Source: a virus
DNA: 64,000 nt
Virus record (IMG/VR): IMGVR_UViG_3300001533_003144
Span: 1 to 64,000 of that record
Direction: 5' to 3' (one strand)
A model generated the notes under the pieces. It did no database searches, was not told the DNA's origin, and was given only the letters and a program-made list of their open reading frames with translations. Every line of letters starts with the position of its first letter. Position 1 is the stretch's first letter. Shown in pieces: positions 7,103 to 15,573 of this stretch. Made by a program: the position numbers and the translations under genes.

Positions 7103-8640
7103 AATCTTTTGATTTGTATAACGGAGATTGTTTAGAGGTTATGAAAACCTTTCCGGATAATTCTGTTGACAGTATTGTAACCGATCCTCCTTATGGTCTA
7201 TCTTTTATGGGGAAGAAATGGGATTATGATGTTCCTAGTGTAGCAATATGGGAAGAATGTCTGAGAGTATTAAAGCCGGGAGGGTATCTTTTATGTTTTG
7301 CCGGTACACGGACACAGCACCGCATGGCAGTAAGAATTGAAGAGGCTGGGTTTGAAATTCGTGATATGATCGCTTGGGTGTATGGTTCAGGTTTTCCAAA
7401 AAGTTTGAATATTGGGAAGGAAGTTGATAAGATAGGTGGTCAATCGCTATCTTGGTTTATTGATTATATTTTGAAGGTTGCTGATGAAAAAGGGATAAGC
7501 CGAAAAGAATTGACGATGCTATTCCCAAGCAAAAATGGAAATCCAACGGGGTGGTTATGGGACAAGCAAAAAACACAAGGGATTACTCTTGAACAGTATC
7601 ATAAAATAAAAGAGTTTTTACAATTACCTTTCACTGACATAGCAGAATGTGAAAGAGAAGTAATTGGTCGTGGTAAAGCAGGACTTACAGCGGGAACGGT
7701 TGCGAATTTTGCAGGAGAAAAAGAGTTTGATTTAACCAAAGGTTCATCACCATACGAAGGTTGGGGAACTGCTCTTAAACCTGCACTTGAGCCTATCACA
7801 GTAGCAAGGAAACCTTTATCAGAAAAAACAGTAGCCGAGAACTGCCTTAAATGGGGAACAGGTGGGATTAATATTGATGCTTGTCGAGTTCCTTTGAATG
7901 GGGAACAGAACCCATCAGGCAGAGCAAAAAGAGTCTATGCATCAAATGAATACACAGATGCTAAGATTTATGGTGACAACAAAGAGACACCGGACAATGG
8001 CCGCTTCCCGGCAAACTTAATCCACGATGGATCTGATGAAGTAGTGAGTTTGTTTCCTGATAGTAAAGGACAGCAGGGAGATGTTAAAGGAACAGAACCT
8101 GCAGATATTACAAAAGACATATACGGTAAATTTGCAAACCGCTTACCCGCAGAAAAAAGGAATGACTCAGGTTCAGCTTCACGCTTCTTCTACTGTGCAA
8201 AAGCAAGCAAGGGTGAAAGGAATGAAGGGTGTGAAGGGCTGGAAGAGAAACTATTTGGTCAGAGTGGGGGGGCTTTAAAGGCTCTTTCTGAGGGAAAGAC
8301 GGAATATCAGACAACAAATGCAAGTACCGGATTGAATACTATTAAAAAGTATAAAAACAATCATCCTACAGTTAAACCTATATCCTTAATGAGGTATCTT
8401 TGCCGGTTAGTTACTCCTGCTGGGGGTATTGTATTGGATCCTTTTGCCGGGAGTGGTTCTACTGGATGTGGTGCGGTTCTTGAGGGGTTTTATTTTAAAG
8501 GTATCGAGCTTGAGTCTGATTACTGTAAAATATCAGAAGTTAGGATAAAGTATTGGGGTGGTTTTAAAGAGGTAGAGCTTGACTCAGAAGATGAAGTTGG
8601 AGTGCAATTATCTTTTAGTTTTGGAGGGGATATTAAATGA
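7099..8640 (+). CDS. amino DNA methyltransferase (DPPY type), 513 aa
   Basis: Catalytic motif IV VDSIVTDPPYGLSFMGKKW is near residue 25 and the AdoMet motif IVLDPFAGSGSTGCG near residue 450, so the order is that of beta-class N6-A or N4-C enzymes. The HPTVKPISLMRYL segment typical of the family precedes the AdoMet site. The central region (about residues 110-415) contains EGWGTALKPALEPI and ACRVPLNGEQNPSGR, known in long phage methylases, and has a base composition unlike the two ends. That region probably holds target recognition. A phage enzyme of this kind would protect the genome against host restriction. Confidence 0.85.
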   Translation: MKSFDLYNGDCLEVMKTFPDNSVDSIVTDPPYGLSFMGKKWDYDVPSVAIWEECLRVLKPGGYLLCFAGTRTQHRMAVRIEEAGFEIRDMIAWVYGSGFPKSLNIGKEVDKIGGQSLSWFIDYILKVADEKGISRKELTMLFPSKNGNPTGWLWDKQKTQGITLEQYHKIKEFLQLPFTDIAECEREVIGRGKAGLTAGTVANFAGEKEFDLTKGSSPYEGWGTALKPALEPITVARKPLSEKTVAENCLKWGTGGINIDACRVPLNGEQNPSGRAKRVYASNEYTDAKIYGDNKETPDNGRFPANLIHDGSDEVVSLFPDSKGQQGDVKGTEPADITKDIYGKFANRLPAEKRNDSGSASRFFYCAKASKGERNEGCEGLEEKLFGQSGGALKALSEGKTEYQTTNASTGLNTIKKYKNNHPTVKPISLMRYLCRLVTPAGGIVLDPFAGSGSTGCGAVLEGFYFKGIELESDYCKISEVRIKYWGGFKEVELDSEDEVGVQLSFSFGGDIK

Positions 8641-9065
8641 CAAGAAGAAACGATTTAATTGATTTGATAAGAAACCATGATTGTAGGGTATTCTCTACTG
8701 ATCAGGTAATGGTCTTAGTGGAAATTAACCGGTCTTGTGTTACCCGTTATAAAAAACTGGGTATGCCTTTTGAATTTAAAAAGGGGAATATGTACTTTTA
8801 TGATATTGAAAAGTGTTTGAACTGGGCGATAGAGACTAAACGGGTTTCTCTTAAAAAGAAGTTATTGAAGCTACCTTTCAGTTTCTATAAGATAGGTCAA
8901 AAAGAAAGTGATGTATCTTGTACTGAGGTAGAATCTTTTCCGGAAGAATCTACGGCTTGTCCTGTTGAAATGTCTTTAGATGTAATGAATGAACTTGATC
9001 GTAGGTATCGGAGTTTTAAAGGTCTTTTAGATAAGGTTATGGGTAGTTTAAAAAAGGGGTTATAG
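8637..9065 (+). CDS. helix-turn-helix DNA-binding protein, 142 aa
   Basis: It overlaps the methyltransferase stop by four bases. The first 60 residues fit an excisionase/Nu1-like winged helix: STDQVMVLVEINRSCVTRYK, then GMPFEFKKGNMYFYD and a Trp-Ala helix end. Domains like this occur in small terminase subunits, excisionases and MerR-type regulators. The position among methyltransferases favours a regulatory or target-binding role. The second half is helical and charged without known motifs. Confidence 0.5.
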   Translation: MTRRNDLIDLIRNHDCRVFSTDQVMVLVEINRSCVTRYKKLGMPFEFKKGNMYFYDIEKCLNWAIETKRVSLKKKLLKLPFSFYKIGQKESDVSCTEVESFPEESTACPVEMSLDVMNELDRRYRSFKGLLDKVMGSLKKGL

Positions 9066-9067
9066 TT

Positions 9068-9567
9068 TTGGGTAGTTCTCCTCATTTTGATTATATTAAA
9101 TGTCCCTTACACCGGTGGACTTTCAGTGCTGGTCCTATTAGGTCTTGGGTTGAGAAAACTTGCGAAGGTAAAACCCTGAACTTGTTTGCTGGGAGAACTA
9201 AATTGAATATAGATGAGGTAAGGAATGACTTAGATGCTGAAGCATTAGCCAATTACAACAAAGATGCTTTAGCTTTTGTGAGAGAATGGGATGGAGAGAA
9301 GCTTGATACTGTTTTATTGGATCCTCCCTATGCTTACCGTAAAAGTATGGAAATGTATAAAGGAATTAAGGCTTCTCCGTTCCGGCAGCTTAAAGATGCT
9401 ATTCCTGGAATTTTAAAGAGGGGTGGTCTTGTGGTTACTTTTGGGTATCACAGTAATACTATGGGTAAGGGTCGGGGGGTTTTTTTTTTGTTGAGAGGAT
9501 AGCCTTATTTTCTCACGGGGGAGCTATACACGACACTATAGCAAGTGTGGAGAGGTTTTTGGTTTAA
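9068..9567 (+). CDS. DNA methyltransferase-like protein interrupted by a frameshift at a homopolymer
   Basis: The TTG at 9068 starts a frame with an AdoMet-like region (LNLFAGRTKLNIDEVRNDLD) and catalytic LDTVLLDPPYAYRKSMEMY. In frame, it ends early at 9502 after GKGRGVFFLLRG. At 9474-9489 the DNA is a run of six G then ten T. Shifting to the -1 frame there restores VERIALFSHGGAIHDTIASV and a stop at 9565-9567, which looks like the expected family C-terminus. A single missing base, or -1 slippage on the T run, would give a protein of about 166 aa. The enzyme class is probably amino-methyltransferase. Confidence 0.65.
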
Positions 9568-9586
9568 TTTTTTTTGTGGGGTTGTT

Positions 9587-9739
9587 ATGGAGAAGATTAA
9601 GGTCTGTGAGGATTGTCCTCATCTTAAAGGTGTAGCCGGTTGTTTTTATATTGCCGGTAAAATCACTGAAAGGTGTCCAAGGGTAATTGAGGCTTACGAA
9701 AAGTTCAGACAGAAAGATGAGGTAGAAGATGAAACCTAA
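9587..9739 (+). CDS. small cysteine-rich protein, 50 aa
   Basis: The ATG at 9587 follows TGTGGGG. The peptide has a possible zinc site made of VCEDCPHLKG, a lone Cys in VAGCF and ITERCP. It ends overlapping the next gene by 11 bases. Function is unknown. Confidence 0.5.
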   Translation: MEKIKVCEDCPHLKGVAGCFYIAGKITERCPRVIEAYEKFRQKDEVEDET

Positions 9740-10019
9740 AGAATTTATTAAGAAACATTCATTAATTAAGAAGAGCCTGATAACTGATCGGTTTTGGGAC
9801 GATTTTACTTCGGAGTTTAAGACGGTGGTGAAAGCTCAGAACGGTGAGAAGAATCCTGATGGTTTCTTTTCTGCTGTAAGGATAATGAAATCTAAATGGG
9901 ACTCTATCAGGATCCACAGTGGTAACACTTATTTTACCGAAAAGGCTTGGGGATGGTTTTATGCCAATAAAGTTATCCCTTATAAAGAAGAGATATTCAA
10001 ACCTGTTGAGGAGAAATGA
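9729..10019 (+). CDS. hypothetical protein, 96 aa
   Basis: The ATG lies inside the end of the upstream gene, with GAGG of GATGAGGTAG 8 bases before it. The protein is basic, helical and Trp-rich toward the C-terminus (AWGWFYANKV). No family is recognised. It is coupled to the methyltransferase that follows. Confidence 0.5.
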   Translation: MKPKEFIKKHSLIKKSLITDRFWDDFTSEFKTVVKAQNGEKNPDGFFSAVRIMKSKWDSIRIHSGNTYFTEKAWGWFYANKVIPYKEEIFKPVEEK

Positions 10020-10020
10020 T

Positions 10021-11712
10021 ATGATCTTAGTAGAAAACCCTCGTACAGAGCTGCTAATAGGAGATAGCTTGGAAATTCTTAAAACATTTCCTGATGAGTC
10101 GGTTAATACTTGTATAACCTCTCCTCCTTATTATGGCCTCAGGGATTATGGAACTGCCGAATGGGAAGGTGGTGATGCCGCCTGTGATCATATTGAGAAG
10201 TTTACGAAACATTCAGGACAACGAGCGGATGGGGATCAGTCCAGTCGGGTGTTTTTAGCGAAAGAGGTTTGTTCTAAGTGTGGTGCAAAAAGAATTGATC
10301 GTCAGGTTGGTCTTGAAGAAACTCCTGAAGAATATGTCCAGAAACTGGTTGAGGTTTTCCGGGAAGTGTATAGGGTACTTAAAAAAGATGGGACTCTATG
10401 GCTTAACTTAGGTGACAGCTATTCAAGTCAAGGTGGTAGTCAGGTAGAGCAATCTATCAGAGGAAATAAAAATAGTGTCAATTCAGGACAGCTCGAAAGT
10501 AGGGGTTCTGGAACATCAAGAAATGTTGTCGCAGGACTCAAGCCCAAAGACCTTATAGGTATTCCTTGGGCCGTTGCAAAGGCATTAAGGGACCCTTACT
10601 ATGCTGGTAATATTACACAAGAAAAAGACAGGGCGTGGATGGCCGCAATGATTGACGGGGAGGGTACTATCTGTGGGTTTGTACATAAAAGAAAAGATGA
10701 TGGTAGGACAAGGACGGGCATAAATATTAATATCACCAATTCCAGTATATGCTTGCTTGATGAATCCTATAGAATATGGCCTACAAGCAGAAGGGAACCC
10801 AATCATCATGGCAAAGGGCATTTAGGCAGCTTACCCACAATGAGATGGATAGTACATGGAACTGAAAACAAGATATTGTTTTTAAGAGAAATATATCCAT
10901 ACTTAATTGCCAAAAAAAGACAGGGGCTGCTTGCATATAATTTACTTGTTCTTCAGCAAAAAGCCAAACACTATGGCAAAACGCCTCAAAAAGACAGCGT
11001 TAGTAATAAAAGGGCTTTAATATGCGAACTAATATCGAAATGCAACAAGCAGATACCCGTTGACATCCCAGATTGGTGCATTGAACCTCCTTCACTTTAT
11101 GAACAGGGGTTCTATCTCAGGCAGGATATAATTTGGAGTAAAGGGAATCCGATGCCGGCAAGCGTAAAAGACAGGTGTACAACTTCGCACGAATATCTTT
11201 TCCTGTTGTCGAAAAGTCCAAAATATTATTTTGATAATAAAGCTATTCAGGAATTTGCTTCTGGTTATGATGGTAGAAAAGATACTATGATGAAAGGATC
11301 TGAAAAGTATAAAGTTCCTGTTGTACCTGGTCAACCTGAACACACTATGGCAAGTAGAGGTCACGAGCGTTGGAAATTTGATGATTCAGGTATTCCTGTT
11401 AGAAATAAAAGATCGGTATGGAAGGTTAATACTAAACCTTATCCGGGGGCACATTTTGCTACTTTTCCTGAAGAACTTATTACTGATTGTGTCCGGGCAG
11501 GTTGTCCTCGTGGTGGGGTGGTATTAGACCCTTTTGTAGGTTCAGGTACTACTTTATATGTGTCAAGGGTATTAGGTCGTAAGTCTATTGGAATAGATCT
11601 TAACCCCGGTAGTGAGTATCTAGTTGACTGTAGGTTGAAAGGGCAGACTCCCGTAAAAAAAGATTGCAGTGATTCTATGCAACTAACTTTTTTCTCCGGA
11701 GAAGAGGGTTGA
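10021..11712 (+). CDS. amino DNA methyltransferase with an in-frame LAGLIDADG-type insertion
   Basis: The ATG at 10021 is used, since catalytic motif IV CITSPPYYGLRDYG lies about 35 residues in. SPPY is common in N4-cytosine enzymes. A zinc-like CSKCG lies at about residue 85. The AdoMet motif VVLDPFVGSGTT is near residue 500. Between AVAKALR and FYLRQDIIWSKGNP sits an insertion of about 173 residues with a LAGLIDADG-like motif (AWMAAMIDGEGTI). Homologues without the insertion would join these two segments. No intein splice residues are present at the junctions, so the domain probably stays in the mature enzyme. Confidence 0.85.
   Translation: MILVENPRTELLIGDSLEILKTFPDESVNTCITSPPYYGLRDYGTAEWEGGDAACDHIEKFTKHSGQRADGDQSSRVFLAKEVCSKCGAKRIDRQVGLEETPEEYVQKLVEVFREVYRVLKKDGTLWLNLGDSYSSQGGSQVEQSIRGNKNSVNSGQLESRGSGTSRNVVAGLKPKDLIGIPWAVAKALRDPYYAGNITQEKDRAWMAAMIDGEGTICGFVHKRKDDGRTRTGININITNSSICLLDESYRIWPTSRREPNHHGKGHLGSLPTMRWIVHGTENKILFLREIYPYLIAKKRQGLLAYNLLVLQQKAKHYGKTPQKDSVSNKRALICELISKCNKQIPVDIPDWCIEPPSLYEQGFYLRQDIIWSKGNPMPASVKDRCTTSHEYLFLLSKSPKYYFDNKAIQEFASGYDGRKDTMMKGSEKYKVPVVPGQPEHTMASRGHERWKFDDSGIPVRNKRSVWKVNTKPYPGAHFATFPEELITDCVRAGCPRGGVVLDPFVGSGTTLYVSRVLGRKSIGIDLNPGSEYLVDCRLKGQTPVKKDCSDSMQLTFFSGEEG
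10591..11109 (+). mobile_element. LAGLIDADG homing-endonuclease-like domain inserted in methyltransferase
   Basis: The single motif WMAAMIDGEG (nt about 10636-10665) is followed by VHKRKDDGRTRTGININIT, IWPTSRRE, a WIVHGTENK segment and LREIYPYLIAKKRQGLLAYN. This is the beta-beta-helix pattern of LAGLIDADG domains. One motif implies action as a dimer if it is active. The boundaries are set by the flanking methyltransferase sequence and are approximate. Base composition differs from neighbouring phage DNA. Confidence 0.65.
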
Positions 11713-11715
11713 GTA

Positions 11716-11726
11716 TCCGTATTATA
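11716..11726 (+). promoter_or_regulatory. class A promoter-like motif TCCGTATTATA, copy 2
   Basis: Exact copy, starting 3 bases after the methyltransferase stop and ending 82 bases before the sigma-like gene. This is the longest leader among the class A copies and contains a hairpin at 11770-11790. Confidence 0.65.
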
Positions 11727-11769
11727 ATGATGTTACTTGTTCTTTGAAGATAGAAGAATGTTGCAGATT

Positions 11770-11790
11770 GGGGGGTTTGAGAAACTCCCC
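11770..11790 (+). promoter_or_regulatory. leader hairpin upstream of sigma-like gene
   Basis: GGGGGGTTT and AAACTCCCC pair over 9 bp (one G-T pair) around a GAG loop, ending 17 bases before the ATG at 11808. No T run follows, so it is not a standard terminator. It could stabilise the transcript or modulate translation of the sigma-like gene. Confidence 0.5.
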
Positions 11791-11807
11791 TACTTTAGAG
11801 AGAGAAG

Positions 11808-12479
11808 ATGAGTAAAGAGATACCGGCATCATTTCAGGAATTTTATGTTCAGTGGGAAGAAAAAATCCGTAAAACTGTTCGTAACAGGACAAAAATAGCC
11901 CCTCACGAGGTAGATGATGTTGTGCAGGTTATTTTAACAGCGTGTTTTGAGAAAAAATGGTTAGAGCAGTACGATTATACTTATGCTTTTTCAACCTTTA
12001 TCTATACTTATGTACATACCGAAATACAGAATTATATTAACAAGAGAGACAGTTCTAATACGGTAAGATCTTCCGGGGCAGTTCGTTACACTTCTTTTTC
12101 AAGCTTACCTGTCGATGTCAACTCTTTAGAAAACTTTTTAGATAGAATAGCCTATTTAGACTGTTCTTTTGGGGATACTCAAGTAGAGGATGATATAGAC
12201 TTTAATTTATTTCTTGAAGAGTCAAAAAAATATAAAATAACTACCGTGTGTAAGAGTGTTCCTTGTTTTAAAGTTATTTTGTTGCGGCTTAATATTTATT
12301 TAGGAAGAGAAGAACAATTAGGGGATGTTAAGGAGTCTAATATAATTAATGATTTTATTTGTGATTCTTTAGGAATAAGTCATTTGGATTTGCTGAAAGT
12401 TGATGAGTGTATTAAGCTTTTGGTTGAGAAGAAAATTGAAGATGCTTTGAATTACTTACGGGAGAAGTTTTTGTTATGA
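11808..12479 (+). CDS. sigma-70 region 2-like protein (candidate phage sigma factor)
   Basis: Residues about 30-90 resemble sigma region 2: APHEVDDVVQVILTACFEKK followed by YAFSTFIYTYVHTEIQNYI, where the D-D-V-Q and the F-x-T-x(I)-Y-x-x pattern match core-binding and DNA-melting helices. At 223 aa it has the size of small phage or ECF-like sigma factors. The last 90 residues are helical but do not show a clear region 4 helix-turn-helix. It is transcribed from its own class A motif and overlaps the primase gene. It may direct later transcription in this phage. Confidence 0.5.
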   Translation: MSKEIPASFQEFYVQWEEKIRKTVRNRTKIAPHEVDDVVQVILTACFEKKWLEQYDYTYAFSTFIYTYVHTEIQNYINKRDSSNTVRSSGAVRYTSFSSLPVDVNSLENFLDRIAYLDCSFGDTQVEDDIDFNLFLEESKKYKITTVCKSVPCFKVILLRLNIYLGREEQLGDVKESNIINDFICDSLGISHLDLLKVDECIKLLVEKKIEDALNYLREKFLL

Positions 12480-13153
12480 ATCTTAATTTTAGTCTTTACT
12501 ACAAAAGGATCTTACCTAAACTTTCTACTATGCTTTTTTACCGCCCTTTAATGATTGTTACTGTAGATATGTATAAGTCTGAGGAGTTTAAGCGTAGGTT
12601 TGAGTCCGGGGATAGAGAAGGTGCTTTTAAACTGGGGGGTCGTATCCCTTTACAATTGACTCTGGAAGAAGAGATTCCGGGCTGGGTGGACACATATAAT
12701 CCAGTTGAGGTGCATATAAGTGTTACCCGATTTTTTGAGTCCTCGTTTAAACATATTTACATTGATCTGGATGCTTCTCCTGCAATAGGGCTTATGACGG
12801 TATTTGATTATGCTAAGGGTTTATCTGAGTATGTCTTAAAGAAGGAAGGTGTGCAGTCTTTAAGGATGGTTTTCACCGGTAATAGAGGATTCCATTTCCA
12901 TGTTGAGTTATCAAAACGGTTGTCTACTGAGGAGGTAACTGGTTTTATGCAGGAAGTACAGGAGTATAAAGAGCCTTTTATTGGTAAGATAGATATGGGT
13001 GTTAATGTTCCTAATCACTCTATAAGATTACCGTATTCCTACAATTTAAAGGGCAATAAGTTTGCCTTTTATGTGGATAAATTAAATGAGTTCAGTGAAG
13101 ATATTGCTCAAGACTGGAGTGACCATTTGTATAAGGGGGTGATGGGTGAATAG
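12476..13153 (+). CDS. archaeo-eukaryotic-type primase (PriS-like) catalytic protein
   Basis: The three AEP motifs are present in order. YIDLD (residues 95-99) gives the metal-binding acids, TGNRGFHFHV (134-143) is the conserved G-x-H nucleotide-binding strand, and KIDMG (171-175) with the downstream RLPYS (184-188) is the third. The protein is 225 aa, a minimal catalytic core without a fused helicase. It would synthesise primers. A separate CHC2 zinc-finger protein is encoded at 60372, so priming may use both. The start overlaps the sigma-like gene by four bases. Confidence 0.75.
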   Translation: MNLNFSLYYKRILPKLSTMLFYRPLMIVTVDMYKSEEFKRRFESGDREGAFKLGGRIPLQLTLEEEIPGWVDTYNPVEVHISVTRFFESSFKHIYIDLDASPAIGLMTVFDYAKGLSEYVLKKEGVQSLRMVFTGNRGFHFHVELSKRLSTEEVTGFMQEVQEYKEPFIGKIDMGVNVPNHSIRLPYSYNLKGNKFAFYVDKLNEFSEDIAQDWSDHLYKGVMGE

Positions 13154-13745
13154 GGAGGTTTTATTCTTTATTGCTCCTGATTCTTTTAAGCCGGATACAT
13201 CTAAATACCGTTTTTGTGAGGCTTTTGATGGTCGAAAGGTTGCGGTAGAGGAGGTTAGAAGCCTTTCTGATTACCGGGGGATCCTTTACTATTTCTACAA
13301 TGTTGATTGCTTCAGTTCGTATGTGAGCAGTGCTTTACTGAAAATTGTTGAGGAAGGGTTATGTAGCTTTTATTTTCAAGCAAAAACTGTTGTAGGTTGT
13401 AATCGTGCTTTAGTGAGTAGGTGTGTTAAAAAGTTTTCACCTGAAGCCGTTAAACTCTCCTCTTTAAAAGAAATGGTATTGTCTTTGGGGTTGAGTGAGT
13501 CCGAGGCTACAATTGTTGAAGCTTTACTAGGATTAAGGGAAGTGCCTTATCAGTATTTATTAAAAGAGGGTACTGACTATTCTAAAATATTCTCCTTGCT
13601 TTCTGTAGCATATATAAACCAGGGTACATTGACACAGGTAAAGAGGTCTGTCTGGCAGAAGGTTAAGTGGATATTTTCTCAGCCCTTTTTTAAAGCCAAT
13701 CGTTATACCTTACTATATTTATGGAGGCATATTTATGGACCGTGA
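13146..13745 (+). CDS. clamp-loader delta'-like protein without P-loop (tentative)
   Basis: The start is GTG at 13146, overlapping the primase stop. The stretch SSALLKIVEEG (61-71) followed by a beta strand and NRALVSRC (86-93) matches the pattern NALLKxLEE...LLPTxxSRC of clamp-loader AAA+ subunits. There is no Walker A, as in delta' subunits. Helices follow to residue 199. Neighbouring polymerase and primase genes fit this call. The similarity is short, so other AAA-derived proteins remain possible. Confidence 0.4.
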   Translation: MNREVLFFIAPDSFKPDTSKYRFCEAFDGRKVAVEEVRSLSDYRGILYYFYNVDCFSSYVSSALLKIVEEGLCSFYFQAKTVVGCNRALVSRCVKKFSPEAVKLSSLKEMVLSLGLSESEATIVEALLGLREVPYQYLLKEGTDYSKIFSLLSVAYINQGTLTQVKRSVWQKVKWIFSQPFFKANRYTLLYLWRHIYGP

Positions 13746-14412
13746 TTTAATTAAATGGGCTTGCAGTGTTTCTTATGTTGCTCCTAGGCGGTTGTGGGGG
13801 GTTGGGGAGGATCGTGATTTAGTTCCTGAAAAGAATGTTGATCTTTTTGATTCAATGGAAGAGATGATGTTTGTTTGGTTTTGTCAGGAGTTGTTGTCCA
13901 AAGGTTACTTGAAGGTGGTGTATTTGTTTCCTATAACTTTTGCTTTAAGTAATAAGCAAAGTTATACTTGTTTAAAGCCTTTAAAAACTAAGGTTAAAGA
14001 GGTTACAAGAGGCTTAACAGGAGGACATGTTTATACGCCTGATTTCTTGTTGGTATGGTCAGAGAAATCCGAGGGTATTTTTTATCATAATCTGAAGGTT
14101 GCTAGTGAATATAAACAGTCCCCTTTTTTAGCTCAGTCGTTTGAAGTCAAGGGTGCAGAAGAGACGGTTTCTCTGGTAGAAATCAAACCCTCTTTCACTA
14201 AATACAATATGGATAAACTGTTTTATATGAACCAGAAATGGTTATTGCAGCGGTTCGACCTTTATACGAATCTGGTTCGGATAAGTAACAAAGAAGGAAG
14301 TTTCTTTGATAGGGTGTTTACTCCGGAACGATATAAATTAACGGATGCAGGGCATAGACCTCGTAAGTTGTATTACAAACCTAAGTCTTTGGAAGATTTT
14401 ATGGGGGCTTAA
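13735..14412 (+). CDS. PD-(D/E)XK nuclease-like protein
   Basis: The active-site pattern is visible as YTPDFLLVW (about residues 99-107) and SLVEIKPSF (about 146-154), the D and E-x-K of the PD-(D/E)XK fold. KWLLQRFDLYTNLV follows, like the helix after the core. The length of 225 aa suits a resolvase, Cas4/RecB-like or recombination nuclease. It lies within the replication operon. Specificity cannot be told from sequence. Confidence 0.6.
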   Translation: MDRDLIKWACSVSYVAPRRLWGVGEDRDLVPEKNVDLFDSMEEMMFVWFCQELLSKGYLKVVYLFPITFALSNKQSYTCLKPLKTKVKEVTRGLTGGHVYTPDFLLVWSEKSEGIFYHNLKVASEYKQSPFLAQSFEVKGAEETVSLVEIKPSFTKYNMDKLFYMNQKWLLQRFDLYTNLVRISNKEGSFFDRVFTPERYKLTDAGHRPRKLYYKPKSLEDFMGA

Positions 14413-15573
14413 ATGTTTAGTATAGGTAATGTGTTGTCTTTATTTGAAGGGATGGGTTGTGGTAGGCTGGCTTTAGATCGTATTGGGGTTGATTATGGTA
14501 ACTACTATGCCTCCGAAATAGATTCTTCTTGTTTAAAGGTAGTTCGTTATAATTTTCCTGATACCGTTCAACTGGGGGATGTTAGGGGGGTTAAAGGTTC
14601 TGATCTACCTGAAATAGATCTTTTGATCGGGGGGTCTCCCTGCCAGGGCTTTTCTTTAGCTGGCAGGCAGTTGAACTTTGAAGATCCTCAGAGTATTCTT
14701 TTCTTCGAGTTTGTTCGGTTACTTAAAGAATGTAAGCCTAAATGGTTTTTGCTTGAAAATGTTAAAATGGCTAAAGAATCTCTTGATATTATTACAAAAT
14801 GCCTTAGAGCTTATCCCCTTTTGATAAACTCATCTTTAGTTTCTGCTCAGAACCGTGAGAGGTATTATTGGACAAATATCCCTGTTGCAGATGTTCCAAA
14901 AGACCGGGGTTTGTTAATTGAAGATATTCTTGAAGATGCTGTACCCAAAAAATATTTCCTGAGTGATGTTGCTTTAAAAAAGATAAAAAGACACGGAAAC
15001 GGTTCTTGGGGTAATGCTAAATCTAACACTATTCACGCAGGGTACTATAAGCCGGGGGGTAGAGATCAGCAGTATGTTCTTGGTGCTGTCACCCTAAGAA
15101 ACCGGGGCTTAGGTAAACAGCCTGAACTGGGAGGTACTGATAAGGCAAATTGTTTAACGGGAGTGCAGTCAGATTCAATGGTAATTACACACAATTTACA
15201 GCCTAGATCAGGTAAAGGTAAAGGGGGTAAAGGTCCTTTATCAAAGAAAGACGGTAAGAGTTATTGCTTAAAACCTGATACAGGTCAGTGTATTGAAAAG
15301 GGTTTGGCTATCCGGAGATTTACTCCTTTAGAATGTGAGCGGTTGCAGACAGTTCCGGATAATTTTACTTTATATGGTAGGGAGGAATCTGGTAAGGTTG
15401 TTAAGATGAGTGATACTTCAAGGTATAAAATGTTAGGTAATGGGTGGACAGTTGATATTATTTCGTGGATATTTCGGTTTATTGATGAAGAGTTTGTTTT
15501 AGAGTGTATTTCTAAGAAGAAAGAACCTACTTTCAAGGAACTTAATAGGTTAATGAATGTTTCGAGAAATTAA
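14413..15573 (+). CDS. DNA cytosine-5 methyltransferase (intact)
   Basis: All key motifs are present: I VLSLFEGMGCGRLALDRIG, IV GGSPCQGFS with the catalytic Cys, VI LENVK, VIII SAQNRERYYW, IX RRFTPLECERLQTVPDNF and X KMLGNGWTVDIIS. The target-recognition region lies between about residues 165 and 305. At 386 aa it is a normal monospecific enzyme. It is the intact counterpart of the broken gene at 1720-4330, from which it differs enough to have a separate origin. Confidence 0.9.
   Translation: MFSIGNVLSLFEGMGCGRLALDRIGVDYGNYYASEIDSSCLKVVRYNFPDTVQLGDVRGVKGSDLPEIDLLIGGSPCQGFSLAGRQLNFEDPQSILFFEFVRLLKECKPKWFLLENVKMAKESLDIITKCLRAYPLLINSSLVSAQNRERYYWTNIPVADVPKDRGLLIEDILEDAVPKKYFLSDVALKKIKRHGNGSWGNAKSNTIHAGYYKPGGRDQQYVLGAVTLRNRGLGKQPELGGTDKANCLTGVQSDSMVITHNLQPRSGKGKGGKGPLSKKDGKSYCLKPDTGQCIEKGLAIRRFTPLECERLQTVPDNFTLYGREESGKVVKMSDTSRYKMLGNGWTVDIISWIFRFIDEEFVLECISKKKEPTFKELNRLMNVSRN

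Noticed and set aside
10021-11712. Intein in the LAGLIDADG-bearing methyltransferase
   Set aside because: No Cys/Ser start and no Asn-Cys/Ser/Thr end at the junctions; the insert reads through without splice blocks.
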